Shown in pieces: positions 24,913-34,714 of a stretch of 64,000 nucleotides of DNA. Positions within the stretch are counted from its first letter, which is position 1. Each line of letters begins with the position of its first letter. The position numbers and the translations under genes are program-made. The notes under the pieces were generated by a model. It ran no database searches and had not been told where the DNA came from. It worked only from the letters and a program-made list of their open reading frames with translations. The DNA is from Bog-159 sp963843255 (GTDB lineage Bacteria; Acidobacteriota; Terriglobia; Bryobacterales; Bryobacteraceae), in contig CAWJJQ010000009.1 of assembly GCA_963843255.1 (NCBI GenBank), positions 434,001 through 498,000 on the forward strand, given 5' to 3'.

Positions 24913-27663
24913 CTACTCCGCCCGCAATGCCCGCGCCGGATCGACAGCGGCCGCACGGCGCGCCGGAATCAACCCGGCAACGCATGCCGCCGCCAGCAAA
25001 GTTCCCACGGCCGCCGCCAGCGCTCCGCCGCTCACCGTTGTCATCCCATACAACTGCGACTTCACCAGCGTCACCCCATAGAACGCCACGGGCAATCCAA
25101 TCGCCAGCCCCACAAGCGTCTGCAACAGCGCGCTGCGCAGGATCATCGCCACCACGCCGCTCCGCTCCGCGCCTAAAGCCATGCGGATGCCGATCTCGCT
25201 GGTGCGCCGTGCCACTCCATACGCCGTTACGCCGTAGAGTCCCACGGCAGCCAGCAGCAGGGCCAGCCCGCCGAAAAGCGACATCAGCCGTGAGAGCATC
25301 CGCGCATGCGTGAACTGCTCTCCGATCTGCGAGCTGAAGGTCTGGAACTTTACCACCGACAGGTTCGGATCGATGTTGGAGAGGATCTGCCGCGACAGGG
25401 CCTCCATGCTATCCAGGGGCCGCGCTGTCTCCAGTACGATTGCCCTCGCAAACACGTAGTTGGCCTTGCCCGCCGGCTTCTTGTCCGACGCCGGCTGCTG
25501 CAGCAGACGCAGGAAAAACATCCGGTGGTCCTTCCAGCCCACGCTGCCGTAGGTGGTGTCCTGCACTACGCCGACGATCTCGAAGTCGCCCGGCGAGTCC
25601 GTACCACCGAGGTGTGCGCCTATGGGGTTCTCCCCGGGCTTGAAGAAGGCCTTCACGAAAGTCTGGTTGACCACCGCGACCGCGGGCGCGGTAGCGGTGT
25701 CGTGCGGCCCGAAGCCGCGGCCCATTACCACGCGCGTGCCTACGGAGTCGAAGTACTCAGAGTTCGCCCAGACGTACGACGCGGCCCTGTAGAGATCTGG
25801 CCGTCCCTGGATCCGGACCGAGGAATTGTCGTTATAGGGCTCCATCGGCGTGTAAGTGCTGAGACCGACCTTGACCATGCCGGGGATCTGGTGGAAGCGG
25901 TCCTCGATCTTCTGGTAGAGAGCCGCCAACTGCGCCGGAGAATATCCCGCGGACTGCGGATCGAAATGGACGATGTAGCGGTTGGTAGCGTCGAGCTTCA
26001 TGTCAAAGTGCTCAAGCTTGCTGAGGCTCTGCGCGAATAGGCCCGCGCCCACCAGCAGCACCAGCGAGAGCGCCGCCTGCATCACCACCAGCGTGCGCTG
26101 CAGCACCGAGGCTCCTCCGGTGGTCGTGCGCGAGCCGCTGCGCAGCGCATCCGCAGGCTGTGCGCTTGCCGAGAGCCACGCCGGCGCCACACCGAAGAGC
26201 ACGCCGGTCACCAGCGAGAGCGCAATCGCAAATCCCTGCACGAGCAGCGCGGGGGTGGCATGTATGGGCACATCGTTTGAAGATGGGAAGGCCAGCTTCA
26301 GCAGCAGCTCAGCTCCGCCATATGAAACCGCCAGCGCTGAGATGCCGCCGATCACCGCCAGCACCAGGCTTTCGGTCAAAAGTTGGCGAACGATGCGGGC
26401 CCGAGCGGCCCCCAGCGCCGTACGCAGGCTCATCTCCGCCTTGCGTCCCATGCCGCGCACCAGCAGCAGATTCGCGACGTTGGCGCAGGCGATCAGCAGC
26501 ACCAGCCCGGCGATCCACTGCAACAGGTGCAGGTTCGACCCGTAAGCGGCCTGCATGTTCTGGATGCCCGCACCGCCGGGAGTAAGGGGAACCTGCACGC
26601 GATCGAGCAAAGGGCGGTCGTGCACGCTCGAGAAATACTTGTTTGTGGTGAAGATCTGCCTCAACTGCGTGGAGAGCTTCTGCTGCAGCGGAGCGAGCGC
26701 CGTACCCGGCTTCAACCGGCCGATGAGGTAGAGCCACCTCGCCTCGGGCTCATGAACGTAATCCTTGCCCCGCAGCTCCGGCAGCGACTCGATGGGTAGA
26801 TAAACACCCGGTGGCGTGCTCTGCAGGCGGTCTCCGTAGAACTGCTCCGGAGCGATGCCCACGATGGTCACCGGCTTGGTATTGATCCAGAAAGTGGAAC
26901 CCACGACCGAGAAGTCGCGCGCATAGTCGCGCTCCCACAGCGCGTAGCTCATGACGGCAGCAATCGGCGCGCCCTGCACATCGTCGGTGTCCTGCAGCAG
27001 CCGTCCGGCCGCCGGCCGCAGCCCGAAGGTGCGGAAGTAGTTGCCGGAAATGAACTCCGCATTGACCGAGTGCGCGGCCTCGTCCGAGTGGTCGCGGCGC
27101 ACCACCAGCGGATTGAGCCCCGCCTGCATCGCGGCCAGCTCTTCAAACTCAGGATTGTTCTGCTTGAACCGCTGCCAGGTGTCGGTGGAGTGGATCGAGT
27201 AGTTTTTTCCGTCCTCCGCGCCGCGGTTCACGCAACACTGGTCGGAGTCGCCCAAACGCACGAGAGACCGCGGATCGACCACCGGCAGGTCCTTCAGCAG
27301 CACGGCATTCACCAGGGTGAAGATCGCCGCATTGGCCCCAATCCCCAGCGCCAGCGTCAGGATCGCGGTGATGGTAAACCCCGGCGCCTTCCACAGTTGC
27401 CACAGCGCGAATCGCACATCCTGCACCAGGCTCTCCAGCCATCCCCATCCCCACGTCATATAGCTCTTCTCCCCGATTACAGTGGGATTGCCGAATCTCC
27501 GATAGGCCGTGTGCCGCGCTTCCTCCGCGCCCAGCCCATTCTCCGCATGCTCCTGCGCTCTCAACTCCAGGTGCAGGCGCATCTCCTCTTCCAGCTCCGC
27601 CTGAAACTGCCGCCGGTGAAACAGCATGCGCAGCCGGCGCCAAAGCTCGCGAGCTTCACTCAT
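24913..27663 (-). CDS. ADOP-type MacB/FtsX permease, 916 aa
   Basis: Residues 1-75 form the cytoplasmic prefix domain (FQAELEEEMRLHLELRAQEH, RFGNPTVIGEKSYMTWGWGW) seen in long ADOP proteins. Two MacB-core/FtsX modules follow, with first helix at FTITAILTLALGIGANAAIF, the mid-protein FtsX segment KAEMSLRTALGAARARIVRQ and the C-terminal RTSEIGIRMALGAERSGVV. No ATPase gene is adjacent. A GAGGAG ribosome site lies 7 bp before the ATG. A degenerate padR lies 11 bp upstream on the same strand, so the usual PadR control may be lost or taken over in trans. Confidence 0.9.
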   Translation of the reverse strand: MSEARELWRRLRMLFHRRQFQAELEEEMRLHLELRAQEHAENGLGAEEARHTAYRRFGNPTVIGEKSYMTWGWGWLESLVQDVRFALWQLWKAPGFTITAILTLALGIGANAAIFTLVNAVLLKDLPVVDPRSLVRLGDSDQCCVNRGAEDGKNYSIHSTDTWQRFKQNNPEFEELAAMQAGLNPLVVRRDHSDEAAHSVNAEFISGNYFRTFGLRPAAGRLLQDTDDVQGAPIAAVMSYALWERDYARDFSVVGSTFWINTKPVTIVGIAPEQFYGDRLQSTPPGVYLPIESLPELRGKDYVHEPEARWLYLIGRLKPGTALAPLQQKLSTQLRQIFTTNKYFSSVHDRPLLDRVQVPLTPGGAGIQNMQAAYGSNLHLLQWIAGLVLLIACANVANLLLVRGMGRKAEMSLRTALGAARARIVRQLLTESLVLAVIGGISALAVSYGGAELLLKLAFPSSNDVPIHATPALLVQGFAIALSLVTGVLFGVAPAWLSASAQPADALRSGSRTTTGGASVLQRTLVVMQAALSLVLLVGAGLFAQSLSKLEHFDMKLDATNRYIVHFDPQSAGYSPAQLAALYQKIEDRFHQIPGMVKVGLSTYTPMEPYNDNSSVRIQGRPDLYRAASYVWANSEYFDSVGTRVVMGRGFGPHDTATAPAVAVVNQTFVKAFFKPGENPIGAHLGGTDSPGDFEIVGVVQDTTYGSVGWKDHRMFFLRLLQQPASDKKPAGKANYVFARAIVLETARPLDSMEALSRQILSNIDPNLSVVKFQTFSSQIGEQFTHARMLSRLMSLFGGLALLLAAVGLYGVTAYGVARRTSEIGIRMALGAERSGVVAMILRSALLQTLVGLAIGLPVAFYGVTLVKSQLYGMTTVSGGALAAAVGTLLAAACVAGLIPARRAAAVDPARALRAE

Positions 27664-27674
27664 GGCTCATCTCC

Positions 27675-27875
27675 TCATACCGTCTGAATCACCCGCGTAA
27701 TGGCACCTATCATGCGCTCAACCGCTGGCATCAGCTTGTAGTACCGCGCCCGCCGGTTGCCCGCGGTCACGGCGCACTCCGCCGTCGCCGTCTGCAGGAT
27801 CAGCAAATAGAGCGTCCCCTGTGGAATCTCATCACGTTGCAAGCAACACGTCAGCCAGACAAAGCTCCCTGACAT
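27675..27875 (-). pseudogene. PadR regulator remnant with internal deletion
   Basis: A 66-codon frame. DEIPQGTLYLLILQTATA matches the first helix of PadR regulators (compare DLLQGTLDVMVLQTLHA in the intact neighbour at 27994). The next residues, GNRRARYYKLMPA, are the wing that normally lies some 50 residues further on, and the end matches a PadR C-terminus (MIGAITRVIQTV). The recognition helix region (HGY...GSLYPALHRLE type) is missing, so DNA binding should be lost. The deletion kept the frame. It is translationally close to the ADOP gene (11-bp gap). Confidence 0.6.
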
Positions 27876-27887
27876 AGTTAGACTATG
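27873..27887. promoter_or_regulatory. Inverted repeat, probable PadR-type operator
   Basis: CATAGT-tag-ACTATG, perfect 6-bp arms. A related imperfect copy (CATAGGTAAACTACG) lies at 27904-27918. Both fall between the divergent padR remnant/ADOP and the intact padR at 27994; the first covers the predicted start of transcription of the minus-strand promoter. Confidence 0.55.
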
Positions 27888-27893
27888 CCACCA

Positions 27894-27922
27894 ATCTTAC
27901 TACCATAGGTAAACTACGTCAA
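27894..27922 (-). promoter_or_regulatory. Promoter of padR-remnant/ADOP transcript
   Basis: On the minus strand TTGACG (27922-27917), 17 bp, TAAGAT (27899-27894). The second operator-like palindrome sits in its spacer and the first palindrome lies at the predicted start point (about 27887). Confidence 0.6.
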
Positions 27923-27993
27923 GAGACTTCCGGCTTCCGGTGTGGCCTTCCCACAGGAGATATGTTATTTTGGTGTCCGCACAGGAAGCGCGC

Positions 27994-28347
27994 ATGGCTG
28001 AGTCCAAACTGGATCTGCTGCAGGGAACTTTGGATGTGATGGTCCTGCAGACCCTGCACGCGCTGGGACCGCTGCACGGGTACGGCATTGCGCGGCGCAT
28101 CGAACAGACCAGCGGCGACCAGGTGCTGCTGAACCAGGGGACCATTTACGCGTCGCTGGTGCGGCTGCAGCAGCGCGGGTGGATCGCGGCGGAGTGGGGA
28201 GTTTCGGGCAACAACCGGAAGGCCAAGTTTTACAGCATCACGCGCCGGGGACGGAAGCAGCTCGCCGCGGATGCCGCGCACTGGCAGCGGCTGGCCGAGG
28301 TTATGGGGCGGCTGCTGGCGCTTTCTCCGGACAGTGGCGCGCGGTAG
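27994..28347 (+). CDS. PadR-family transcriptional regulator
   Basis: 117 residues from ATG at 27994, preceded by AGGAAG; an upstream in-frame start at 27940 adds 18 residues outside the family. KLDLLQGTLDVMVLQTLHAL opens the domain, HGYGIARRIEQ and QGTIYASLVRLQQRGWIAAE form the helix-turn-helix, and RKAKFYSITRRGRKQL is the wing. Ends with a helix for dimerisation. Divergent from the ADOP permease unit, with palindromes between, so it may now control that permease in place of the deleted padR (inference). Downstream lies the repeat block. Confidence 0.85.
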   Translation: MAESKLDLLQGTLDVMVLQTLHALGPLHGYGIARRIEQTSGDQVLLNQGTIYASLVRLQQRGWIAAEWGVSGNNRKAKFYSITRRGRKQLAADAAHWQRLAEVMGRLLALSPDSGAR

Positions 28348-28359
28348 CTCATTGACAGG

Positions 28360-28962
28360 CCACGGATTCACACAGATGCACACGGATGCATACGAAGCGG
28401 AATTGGATCTGTGTTTCAAGGGAGCCGAGGCCGCCTCGGTCTCCCTCCCCGTGTTCTTCGAGACACCACGACAAATCACCCCACTAATCTGTGCCCATCC
28501 GTGTCCATCCGTGTGCATCCGTGGCTAATTCCGCCTTCATTGAATGGCCACAGATGGAAGGACACGGATGCACACGAATCGGAATTGGATCTGTGTTTCA
28601 AGGGAGCCGAGGCGGCCTCGGCCTCCTTCTCCGAATTCTTCAGGACATTCGACAAATCACCCCACTAATCTGTGCCCATCCGTGTCCATCCGTGTGCATC
28701 CGTGGCTAATTCCGCCTTCATTGAATGGCCACAGATGGACACGGATGCACACGGATGCACACGAATCGGAATTGGATCTGTGTTTCAAGGGAGCCGAGGC
28801 CGCCTCCGGCCTCCTTCTCCGAATTCTTCAGGACATTCGACAAATCACCCGCTAGTCTGTGCCCATCCGCGTCCATCCGTGTCCATCCGTGTGCATCCGT
28901 GGCTAATTCCGCCTTTATTGAATGGCCACAGATGGACACAGATGCACACGGATCTGAATTGG
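28360..28962 (+). repeat. Tandem repeat block, three ~187-bp units (locus 1)
   Basis: Units start about 28361, 28546 and 28733, with a partial unit to 28962. Each contains, in plus orientation, GCACACGAATCGGAATTGG-type sequence, a GCCGAGGC(C/G)GCCTCGG palindrome, a segment that would translate as GAEAAS(V/A)S...FF, ACAAATCACCC, CTAATCTGTGCC and several 10-bp repeats of the CCGTGTGCAT kind. It is the same unit as the array at 35.15-36.33 kb, inverted relative to it. It fills the whole gap between padR and glpX. Open frames across it are not genes. Confidence 0.9.
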
Positions 28963-28967
28963 ATCGG

Positions 28968-29945
<978 letters not shown>

Positions 29946-29960
29946 GGTAGCTTGCTCCTC

Positions 29961-30890
29961 ATGGACGATAGCATAGTTTTGGTGTTGGCTAATCCTACGG
30001 ACCCGCTGCTGGCGATGCTGGAAGCCCTGCCCGAAAATACGCGCATCGCGGCAGGCGACCGGGCCGAAGCGTTCGCGGATGCGGCGCCGGAAGCAGACGT
30101 GATTTTGAACTGGACCGGGAGCCGCGAGTTGCTACAGCAGGTATGGCGCATGTCGCCGAAAGTGCGGTGGATTCATTCGCGGTCCGCGGGATTGGACGAA
30201 CTTCTGTTTCCGGAACTGGCGGAGAGTGGGGTCCCGTTGACCAATGCACGCGGAGTTTTCAGCGAGATTCTGGGCGAGTTCGTGATCGCGGCGGTGCTGT
30301 TTTTCGCCAAGGGATTGCGGCGCATGGTCAGAAGCCAGGAAGCCGGTACGTGGGACCAGTTCGACACGGTGGAGGTGGCCGGGCAGACCATGGGGATCAT
30401 CGGGATGGGGGATATCGGGAAAGCTGCCGCACGGCGGGCGGAGGCCATGGGGATGCGGATCGAAGGGCTGCGGCGGGCGGATGGGCCGGGGCGCAAGCGG
30501 GAGCTGCTGGAGCGATCGGACTACGTGGTGCTGGCGACGCCGTTGACGCCGGAGACGCGCGGCATTATCGGAGAGGCGGAGTTGCGAGCGATGAAGTCTT
30601 CGGCGGTCCTTATTAATGTGGGGCGCGGTCCGCTGGTGGACGAGGCGGCGCTGGTTGCGGCGCTACGGGACCGGCGGATCGGAGGCGCGGCGCTGGATGT
30701 GTTCAACGAGGAGCCGCTGCCGGCCGGGCATCCGTTTTACACGCTGGACAATGTGCTGCTGTCGGCCCACAGCGCGGACCACACGCCGGACTGGAAGGCG
30801 CGCACGATGCAGCTTTTTCTGGATAATTTCGCGCGGTACAGGAAGGGCGAGGCGTTGCTGAATGTTGTGGATAAGCGACGTGGTTATTGA
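29961..30890 (+). CDS. D-2-hydroxyacid dehydrogenase (NAD-binding)
   Basis: 309 residues. VRWIHSRSAGLDELLFPEL is the substrate-side region, MGIIGMGDIGKAAARRAEAM (~residues 140-159) the NAD-binding GxGxxG, LINVGRGPLVDEAALVAAL (~215-233) includes the catalytic Arg, ALDVFNEEPLP the catalytic Glu region, and LLSAHSADHT the catalytic His. Typical of phosphoglycerate/hydroxypyruvate/glyoxylate reductase-like enzymes; exact substrate unknown. There is no ribosome site before the ATG, and its promoter must lie inside glpX. Confidence 0.88.
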   Translation: MDDSIVLVLANPTDPLLAMLEALPENTRIAAGDRAEAFADAAPEADVILNWTGSRELLQQVWRMSPKVRWIHSRSAGLDELLFPELAESGVPLTNARGVFSEILGEFVIAAVLFFAKGLRRMVRSQEAGTWDQFDTVEVAGQTMGIIGMGDIGKAAARRAEAMGMRIEGLRRADGPGRKRELLERSDYVVLATPLTPETRGIIGEAELRAMKSSAVLINVGRGPLVDEAALVAALRDRRIGGAALDVFNEEPLPAGHPFYTLDNVLLSAHSADHTPDWKARTMQLFLDNFARYRKGEALLNVVDKRRGY

Positions 30891-30909
30891 CGCGGGCGTT
30901 TTTTGAATC

Positions 30910-30992
30910 GCGCAAAACGGGCCACGGCCGCGCCGCCACGATCCCGCGAGTTCCTAACCTGTTTGGCGGCGCGGACACGCGTCCCTTTGCGC
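30910..30992. repeat. 83-bp palindromic element, copy 1
   Basis: Outer arms GCGCAAA / TTTGCGC at the two ends and perfect inner arms CCGCGCCGCC / GGCGGCGCGG around a ~26-nt loop containing CGAGTTCCTAACCTG. It lies exactly between convergent gene ends, so it may stop transcription from both sides. A second copy of the same length is at 58491-58573. Confidence 0.75.
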
Positions 30993-32218
30993 TATTGGGG
31001 GCCCTGGTTGAGCCAGATATCGAGGCGGGGCGTGCGATAGTCGTAGGGCTTGCCCAGAATATCGAGGCGGCCGTCGCCATCCAGATCGGCCATCTTGGCT
31101 TCGTGGAGGTCGTAGCCGCGATCCACGACGGTCTGCCGGAAATTGCCGGCGCCGTCGCCGTAGAAGATGTAGATTTTCGAGTCCGGATTGGCGCCCGCCA
31201 GCCGTTGTTCGGCGCAGAAGATATCCAGATTGCCATCGCCATCCACGTCCAGAACAGCCAGGCTGTGGCCATAGTGAATATCGGCGAGATGGTGCGGAAT
31301 CCAGGTGCCTTTCACCCACTCGTACCAATTGAGGGGACCATCGCCGTCGCCGATCACGAAAACGACTTCGGGGCGGCCGCCTTTCTTCAACTGGCCGGCG
31401 GCGGCACGGGAGAAGCTGTAGTTCGGATCGATCAGGTTCATCTCGAACTTCCGTCCGCCAAGATTGCGGAACCAGCGGCCACCGCCCACGATATCGATTT
31501 TGCCGTCTCCGTCCACATCGATAGCGGCCAGCCCCTCGTGCTCATTTACGCCTCGGAAGGACGCCGGGGTGCCCAGCGGAACGGGTTCGCTATCGGCGGA
31601 GTACGAATACACTTCGGTGAGCGGCCAGGATTCGGCCTGCCGCGGGTGGGGAGGAATCTTAGCGATGAAGAGGCCGTGCGCATCCTGGTTCCAGAAAGCG
31701 ATTTCGGGCTTGCCGCAGCCGTCGAAGTCGGCGGCGATCTGATCGTGATGTTTGGGCTTGCCGGAGTTCTTGATGAGATGGCGCTTCCAGGGTGTGGCGG
31801 GGTCGAGGTTGGGATATGGGTTCTCCCACCACCACATCTGGTTGCTCTTCCAGTCGCCGGCAGCGATGAAGTCGAGATCGCCGTCTCCGTCCACATCCAG
31901 CGCGACGGAGCCGGCTTCAATGTGCAGGGGCTGGTTTTCGATTACGTAGCGGGTCCAGCCGGTCTTGCCGCGGCGAAACAGGACCACCGAATCGGCGGCG
32001 GTGCGCTCGGTGATGACGAAATCGTTGACGCCGTCGTTATCGAAATCGGCGACGGTGGCGGAGGTCTGCTCCTTTCCGGCATTGGGCGCGGGGAGGTCTC
32101 CAGTGGCACTCGAGAGGTGCTTCCAGCGATATTCGGGCGCAGACCCGGCGGCCCACAGCACCAGCGCAGCCAGGGCGGCGGCCACAGCGGCGGAAATCAG
32201 CTTCGGCATGGTTTGCAT
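30992..32218 (-). CDS. Exported FG-GAP/VCBS repeat protein
   Basis: 408 residues (start M1 or M4). Membrane helix/signal LISAAVAAALAALVLWAAG, then at least seven FG-GAP repeats of the form DxDxDGxxD: VADFDNDGVNDFVITERT, ALDVDGDGDLDFIAAGDW, AADFDGCGKPEIAFWNQD, AIDVDGDGKIDIVGGGRW, VLDVDGDGNLDIFCAEQR and MADLDGDGRLDILGKPYD. These form a calcium-binding beta-propeller as in integrin alpha chains and secreted ASPIC/VCBS proteins. Its stop codon starts inside the 83-bp palindrome. Confidence 0.85.
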   Translation of the reverse strand: MQTMPKLISAAVAAALAALVLWAAGSAPEYRWKHLSSATGDLPAPNAGKEQTSATVADFDNDGVNDFVITERTAADSVVLFRRGKTGWTRYVIENQPLHIEAGSVALDVDGDGDLDFIAAGDWKSNQMWWWENPYPNLDPATPWKRHLIKNSGKPKHHDQIAADFDGCGKPEIAFWNQDAHGLFIAKIPPHPRQAESWPLTEVYSYSADSEPVPLGTPASFRGVNEHEGLAAIDVDGDGKIDIVGGGRWFRNLGGRKFEMNLIDPNYSFSRAAAGQLKKGGRPEVVFVIGDGDGPLNWYEWVKGTWIPHHLADIHYGHSLAVLDVDGDGNLDIFCAEQRLAGANPDSKIYIFYGDGAGNFRQTVVDRGYDLHEAKMADLDGDGRLDILGKPYDYRTPRLDIWLNQGPQ

Positions 32219-32258
32219 GGTTTGCCCATAGCATATCCCGGCTCATATACAATGAGGC

Positions 32259-33029
32259 GTGCCGACCGCTTTGACCCGCTACGTTCGCTACCAGAAGGAT
32301 GCCGCCGCGCACTACGGCGTGGTGGATGGCACGCTGATCCACGAAATACAAGGCGATCTGTTCGGCAGCCGCCTGCTGACGGGCGTCACCCATCCGACAG
32401 ATTCCGTCAAGCTGTTGTATCCCTGCCAGCCGTCGAAGATTCTGGCAGTGGGCAGGAATTACAAGAGCCATTTGGGCGACCGGAAGCAGCCCGACCGGCC
32501 GGAAATGTTTTACAAGCCGATCAGCGCGCTGCAGAATCCTGGAGATCCTATCGTGATCCCGGCGGACGCCGCCAATGTGCACTTCGAGGGCGAACTGGCG
32601 ATCGTGATCGGCCGGCATGCGGCGCGCGTATCGGTGGAAGAGGCGCGGGCGGCGATTTTCGGCGTGACCTGCGGCAACGACGTCAGCGACCGGGACTGGC
32701 AGAACGGGCCGCACAAAGATCTGCAATGGTGGCGGGCCAAGGGAGCCGACACGTTTGCGCCGCTCGGTCCGGCGATCGCGACTGGCCTGGACGATGGGGA
32801 CCTGATGCTCGAGACGCGGCTGAACGGCGAGGTGGTGCAAAAGCAATCGACGGCGGATCTGACTTTCGATTGCCCGGCGATTGTCAGTTGGGTGAGCCGC
32901 TGGTTGACGCTGGTTCCAGGCGATGTGATCTATACCGGAACGCCGGGGAGCACGCGCGCGATGAAGCCGGGCGACGTGGTGGAAGTGGAGATCGAAGGCA
33001 TCGGCGTGCTGCGCAACCCGGTGATGTGA
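32259..33029 (+). CDS. Fumarylacetoacetate hydrolase-family protein
   Basis: 256 residues, GTG start. KILAVGRNYKSHLGD (~residues 66-80) and NVHFEGELAIVIGRHA (~107-122) form the metal site (the Glu residues of the FEGELA motif), and FGVTCGNDVSDRDWQ with a downstream VIYTGTPGSTRAMKPGD complete the FAH core. Family members hydrolyse or isomerise acylpyruvates such as fumarylpyruvate or HHDD. It precedes tmk by 30 bp on the same strand, so it may share its transcript. Confidence 0.85.
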   Translation: MPTALTRYVRYQKDAAAHYGVVDGTLIHEIQGDLFGSRLLTGVTHPTDSVKLLYPCQPSKILAVGRNYKSHLGDRKQPDRPEMFYKPISALQNPGDPIVIPADAANVHFEGELAIVIGRHAARVSVEEARAAIFGVTCGNDVSDRDWQNGPHKDLQWWRAKGADTFAPLGPAIATGLDDGDLMLETRLNGEVVQKQSTADLTFDCPAIVSWVSRWLTLVPGDVIYTGTPGSTRAMKPGDVVEVEIEGIGVLRNPVM

Positions 33030-33059
33030 GCAGGCGCATCGCTACAATGAAAATTGCGG

Positions 33060-33695
33060 ATGGCGAAGCGTAGTTTGTTCCTCACATTCGAAGGCATGGA
33101 CGGTTCCGGCAAGACCACCCAGATGCGGCTGCTGGCCGCACGTCTGCGGGCGCGCGGACGCGAGGTGCTGGAGACCGCGGAGCCGGGCGGCACGCGCATC
33201 GGCATCGAGATCCGGCGTATTCTGCTGGATGCGGCCAACCAGGAATTGAAGCCCACCGCGGAAATGCTGCTGTATTTTGCCTGCCGGGCGCAGAACGTGG
33301 ATGAGTGGATTGTGCCGGCGCTGGACGCGGGCAAGATCGTGCTTTCGGACCGGTTCACGGACTCGACGCTGGTGTACCAGGGGTGCGGACGGGGGCTGGG
33401 CGCGGACGCCGTGATGACCCTCGACCGCATCGCCTGCCGGGGCCTGGTTCCGGACCTGACCTTGCTGATCGATATCGATGCCGAGACCAGCCTGAAGCGG
33501 GCGCACGCGCGCAATGCGTCGGAGACCAGCAGCGACCGGATGGACGAGCAATCGCTCGAATTCCACCGGCAGGTTTACGACGCGTATCATGCGCTGGCGG
33601 CGCGCGAGGCGCAGCGGTTCCGCGTGATCGACGGGCGGGCCGGAGTGGAACCCATCGCGGAAGAGATCTGGAAGGCCGTGGAGTCCTATGTTTGA
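33060..33695 (+). CDS. tmk: Thymidylate kinase
   Basis: 211 residues. The P-loop is FEGMDGSGKTTQ (~residues 9-20), the dTMP-binding DR motif is LSDRFTDSTLVYQGCGRG (~92-109), and DIDAETSLKRAHARN starts the LID region. Phosphorylates dTMP to dTDP. ATG at 33060 is preferred over an upstream TTG. Overlaps holB by 8 bp, the widespread tmk-holB arrangement. Confidence 0.93.
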   Translation: MAKRSLFLTFEGMDGSGKTTQMRLLAARLRARGREVLETAEPGGTRIGIEIRRILLDAANQELKPTAEMLLYFACRAQNVDEWIVPALDAGKIVLSDRFTDSTLVYQGCGRGLGADAVMTLDRIACRGLVPDLTLLIDIDAETSLKRAHARNASETSSDRMDEQSLEFHRQVYDAYHALAAREAQRFRVIDGRAGVEPIAEEIWKAVESYV

Positions 33696-34710
33696 GCACT
33701 TCTGGGGCAACCGGCACGTGACCGACGCGCTGGAGCAGATGATCGCGCGCGACCGCCTGGCGCACACCCTGCTGTTTGCCGGTCCGGAAGGCGTGGGCAA
33801 AGCTACCCTGGCGCGCCGGCTGGGGGCGCGGCTGCTGGGCCATGCGGAGCAGATTGAACGCGACGATCTCAGCTTGCCGGAGAATGCTGACATTGTGGCA
33901 GGGCGCGAGCGCTGGCCGGCGGACAAGCGCAACCAGGATCCGCTGCTGTTCGCCTCGTATCCGGATTTCGTGACATTTCCGCCGGATGGTCCGCTGCGGC
34001 AGATTTCGATTGACCAGACGCGGCTGCTGCGGGAATGGGCCAAAATGTCGCCGAACAGCGGCAGCCGGCGGGTTTTCCTGATCGACCACGTGGATCGCGC
34101 CGGGGAACATGCAGCCAACGCGCTGCTGAAGACGCTGGAAGAGCCGGCGGCGCATTTGATCCTGATCATGACGGCGGAGAACGCCTACGACCTGCTGCCA
34201 ACCATCCGGTCGCGGGCGGTGCCCTTTCAATTCACGCCGTTGTCCAACGAGGAGACGCGCGAATTCGTGCGCACGCGCGGGCTGGGCGATGCGGAGCGCC
34301 GGGCGGTGCTCAGCGGGGGCAGCCCGGGCTTGGCCGTTTCGCTGGACCTGGAGGCGTATGACAAACGCCGGGCAGCCATGTTTACCCTGCTGCGGGTGGC
34401 GGCGGGGGTGATGCCGTTCGGCGCGTGGGTGCCGTATTCGGAGGCGATCGGGCGCACCAAGAGCGAAAGGCTGGAACTGCATTTGAAGGTGCTCTACGAT
34501 CTGCTGCGCGACGTGATGGTCTTGCGCGAGTCTGGCGGCTTAGTGCGCAACGAAGATTTGCGCAAGGAATTAGAGGCAGTGGCGCGCAAAGTGTCGTTTG
34601 GTTGGATCCGCAAGGCGGTGACGAAGGTGGACGAACTCGTCGAGCTGATCCGGAGGAACATTCAGAAGGCGATTGCTTTGGATGCGTTGATCGTGGAGTT
34701 GCGGGGCTAG
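33688..34710 (+). CDS. holB: DNA polymerase III delta' subunit
   Basis: 340 residues. FEHFWGNRHVTDALEQMIA and AHTLLFAGPEGVGKATLARR (Walker A, ~residues 26-45) start the AAA+ clamp-loader domain. FLIDHVDRAGEHAANALLKT contains the Walker B-like and sensor region and LEEPA the SRC-like loop. The protein contains no cysteine in the region (~residues 50-80) where delta' subunits normally carry a four-Cys zinc module; instead there is an Asp/Arg-rich insert. The C-terminal domain is helical. Context (tmk overlap) supports the call. Confidence 0.85.
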   Translation: MFEHFWGNRHVTDALEQMIARDRLAHTLLFAGPEGVGKATLARRLGARLLGHAEQIERDDLSLPENADIVAGRERWPADKRNQDPLLFASYPDFVTFPPDGPLRQISIDQTRLLREWAKMSPNSGSRRVFLIDHVDRAGEHAANALLKTLEEPAAHLILIMTAENAYDLLPTIRSRAVPFQFTPLSNEETREFVRTRGLGDAERRAVLSGGSPGLAVSLDLEAYDKRRAAMFTLLRVAAGVMPFGAWVPYSEAIGRTKSERLELHLKVLYDLLRDVMVLRESGGLVRNEDLRKELEAVARKVSFGWIRKAVTKVDELVELIRRNIQKAIALDALIVELRG

Positions 34711-34714
34711 TAAC

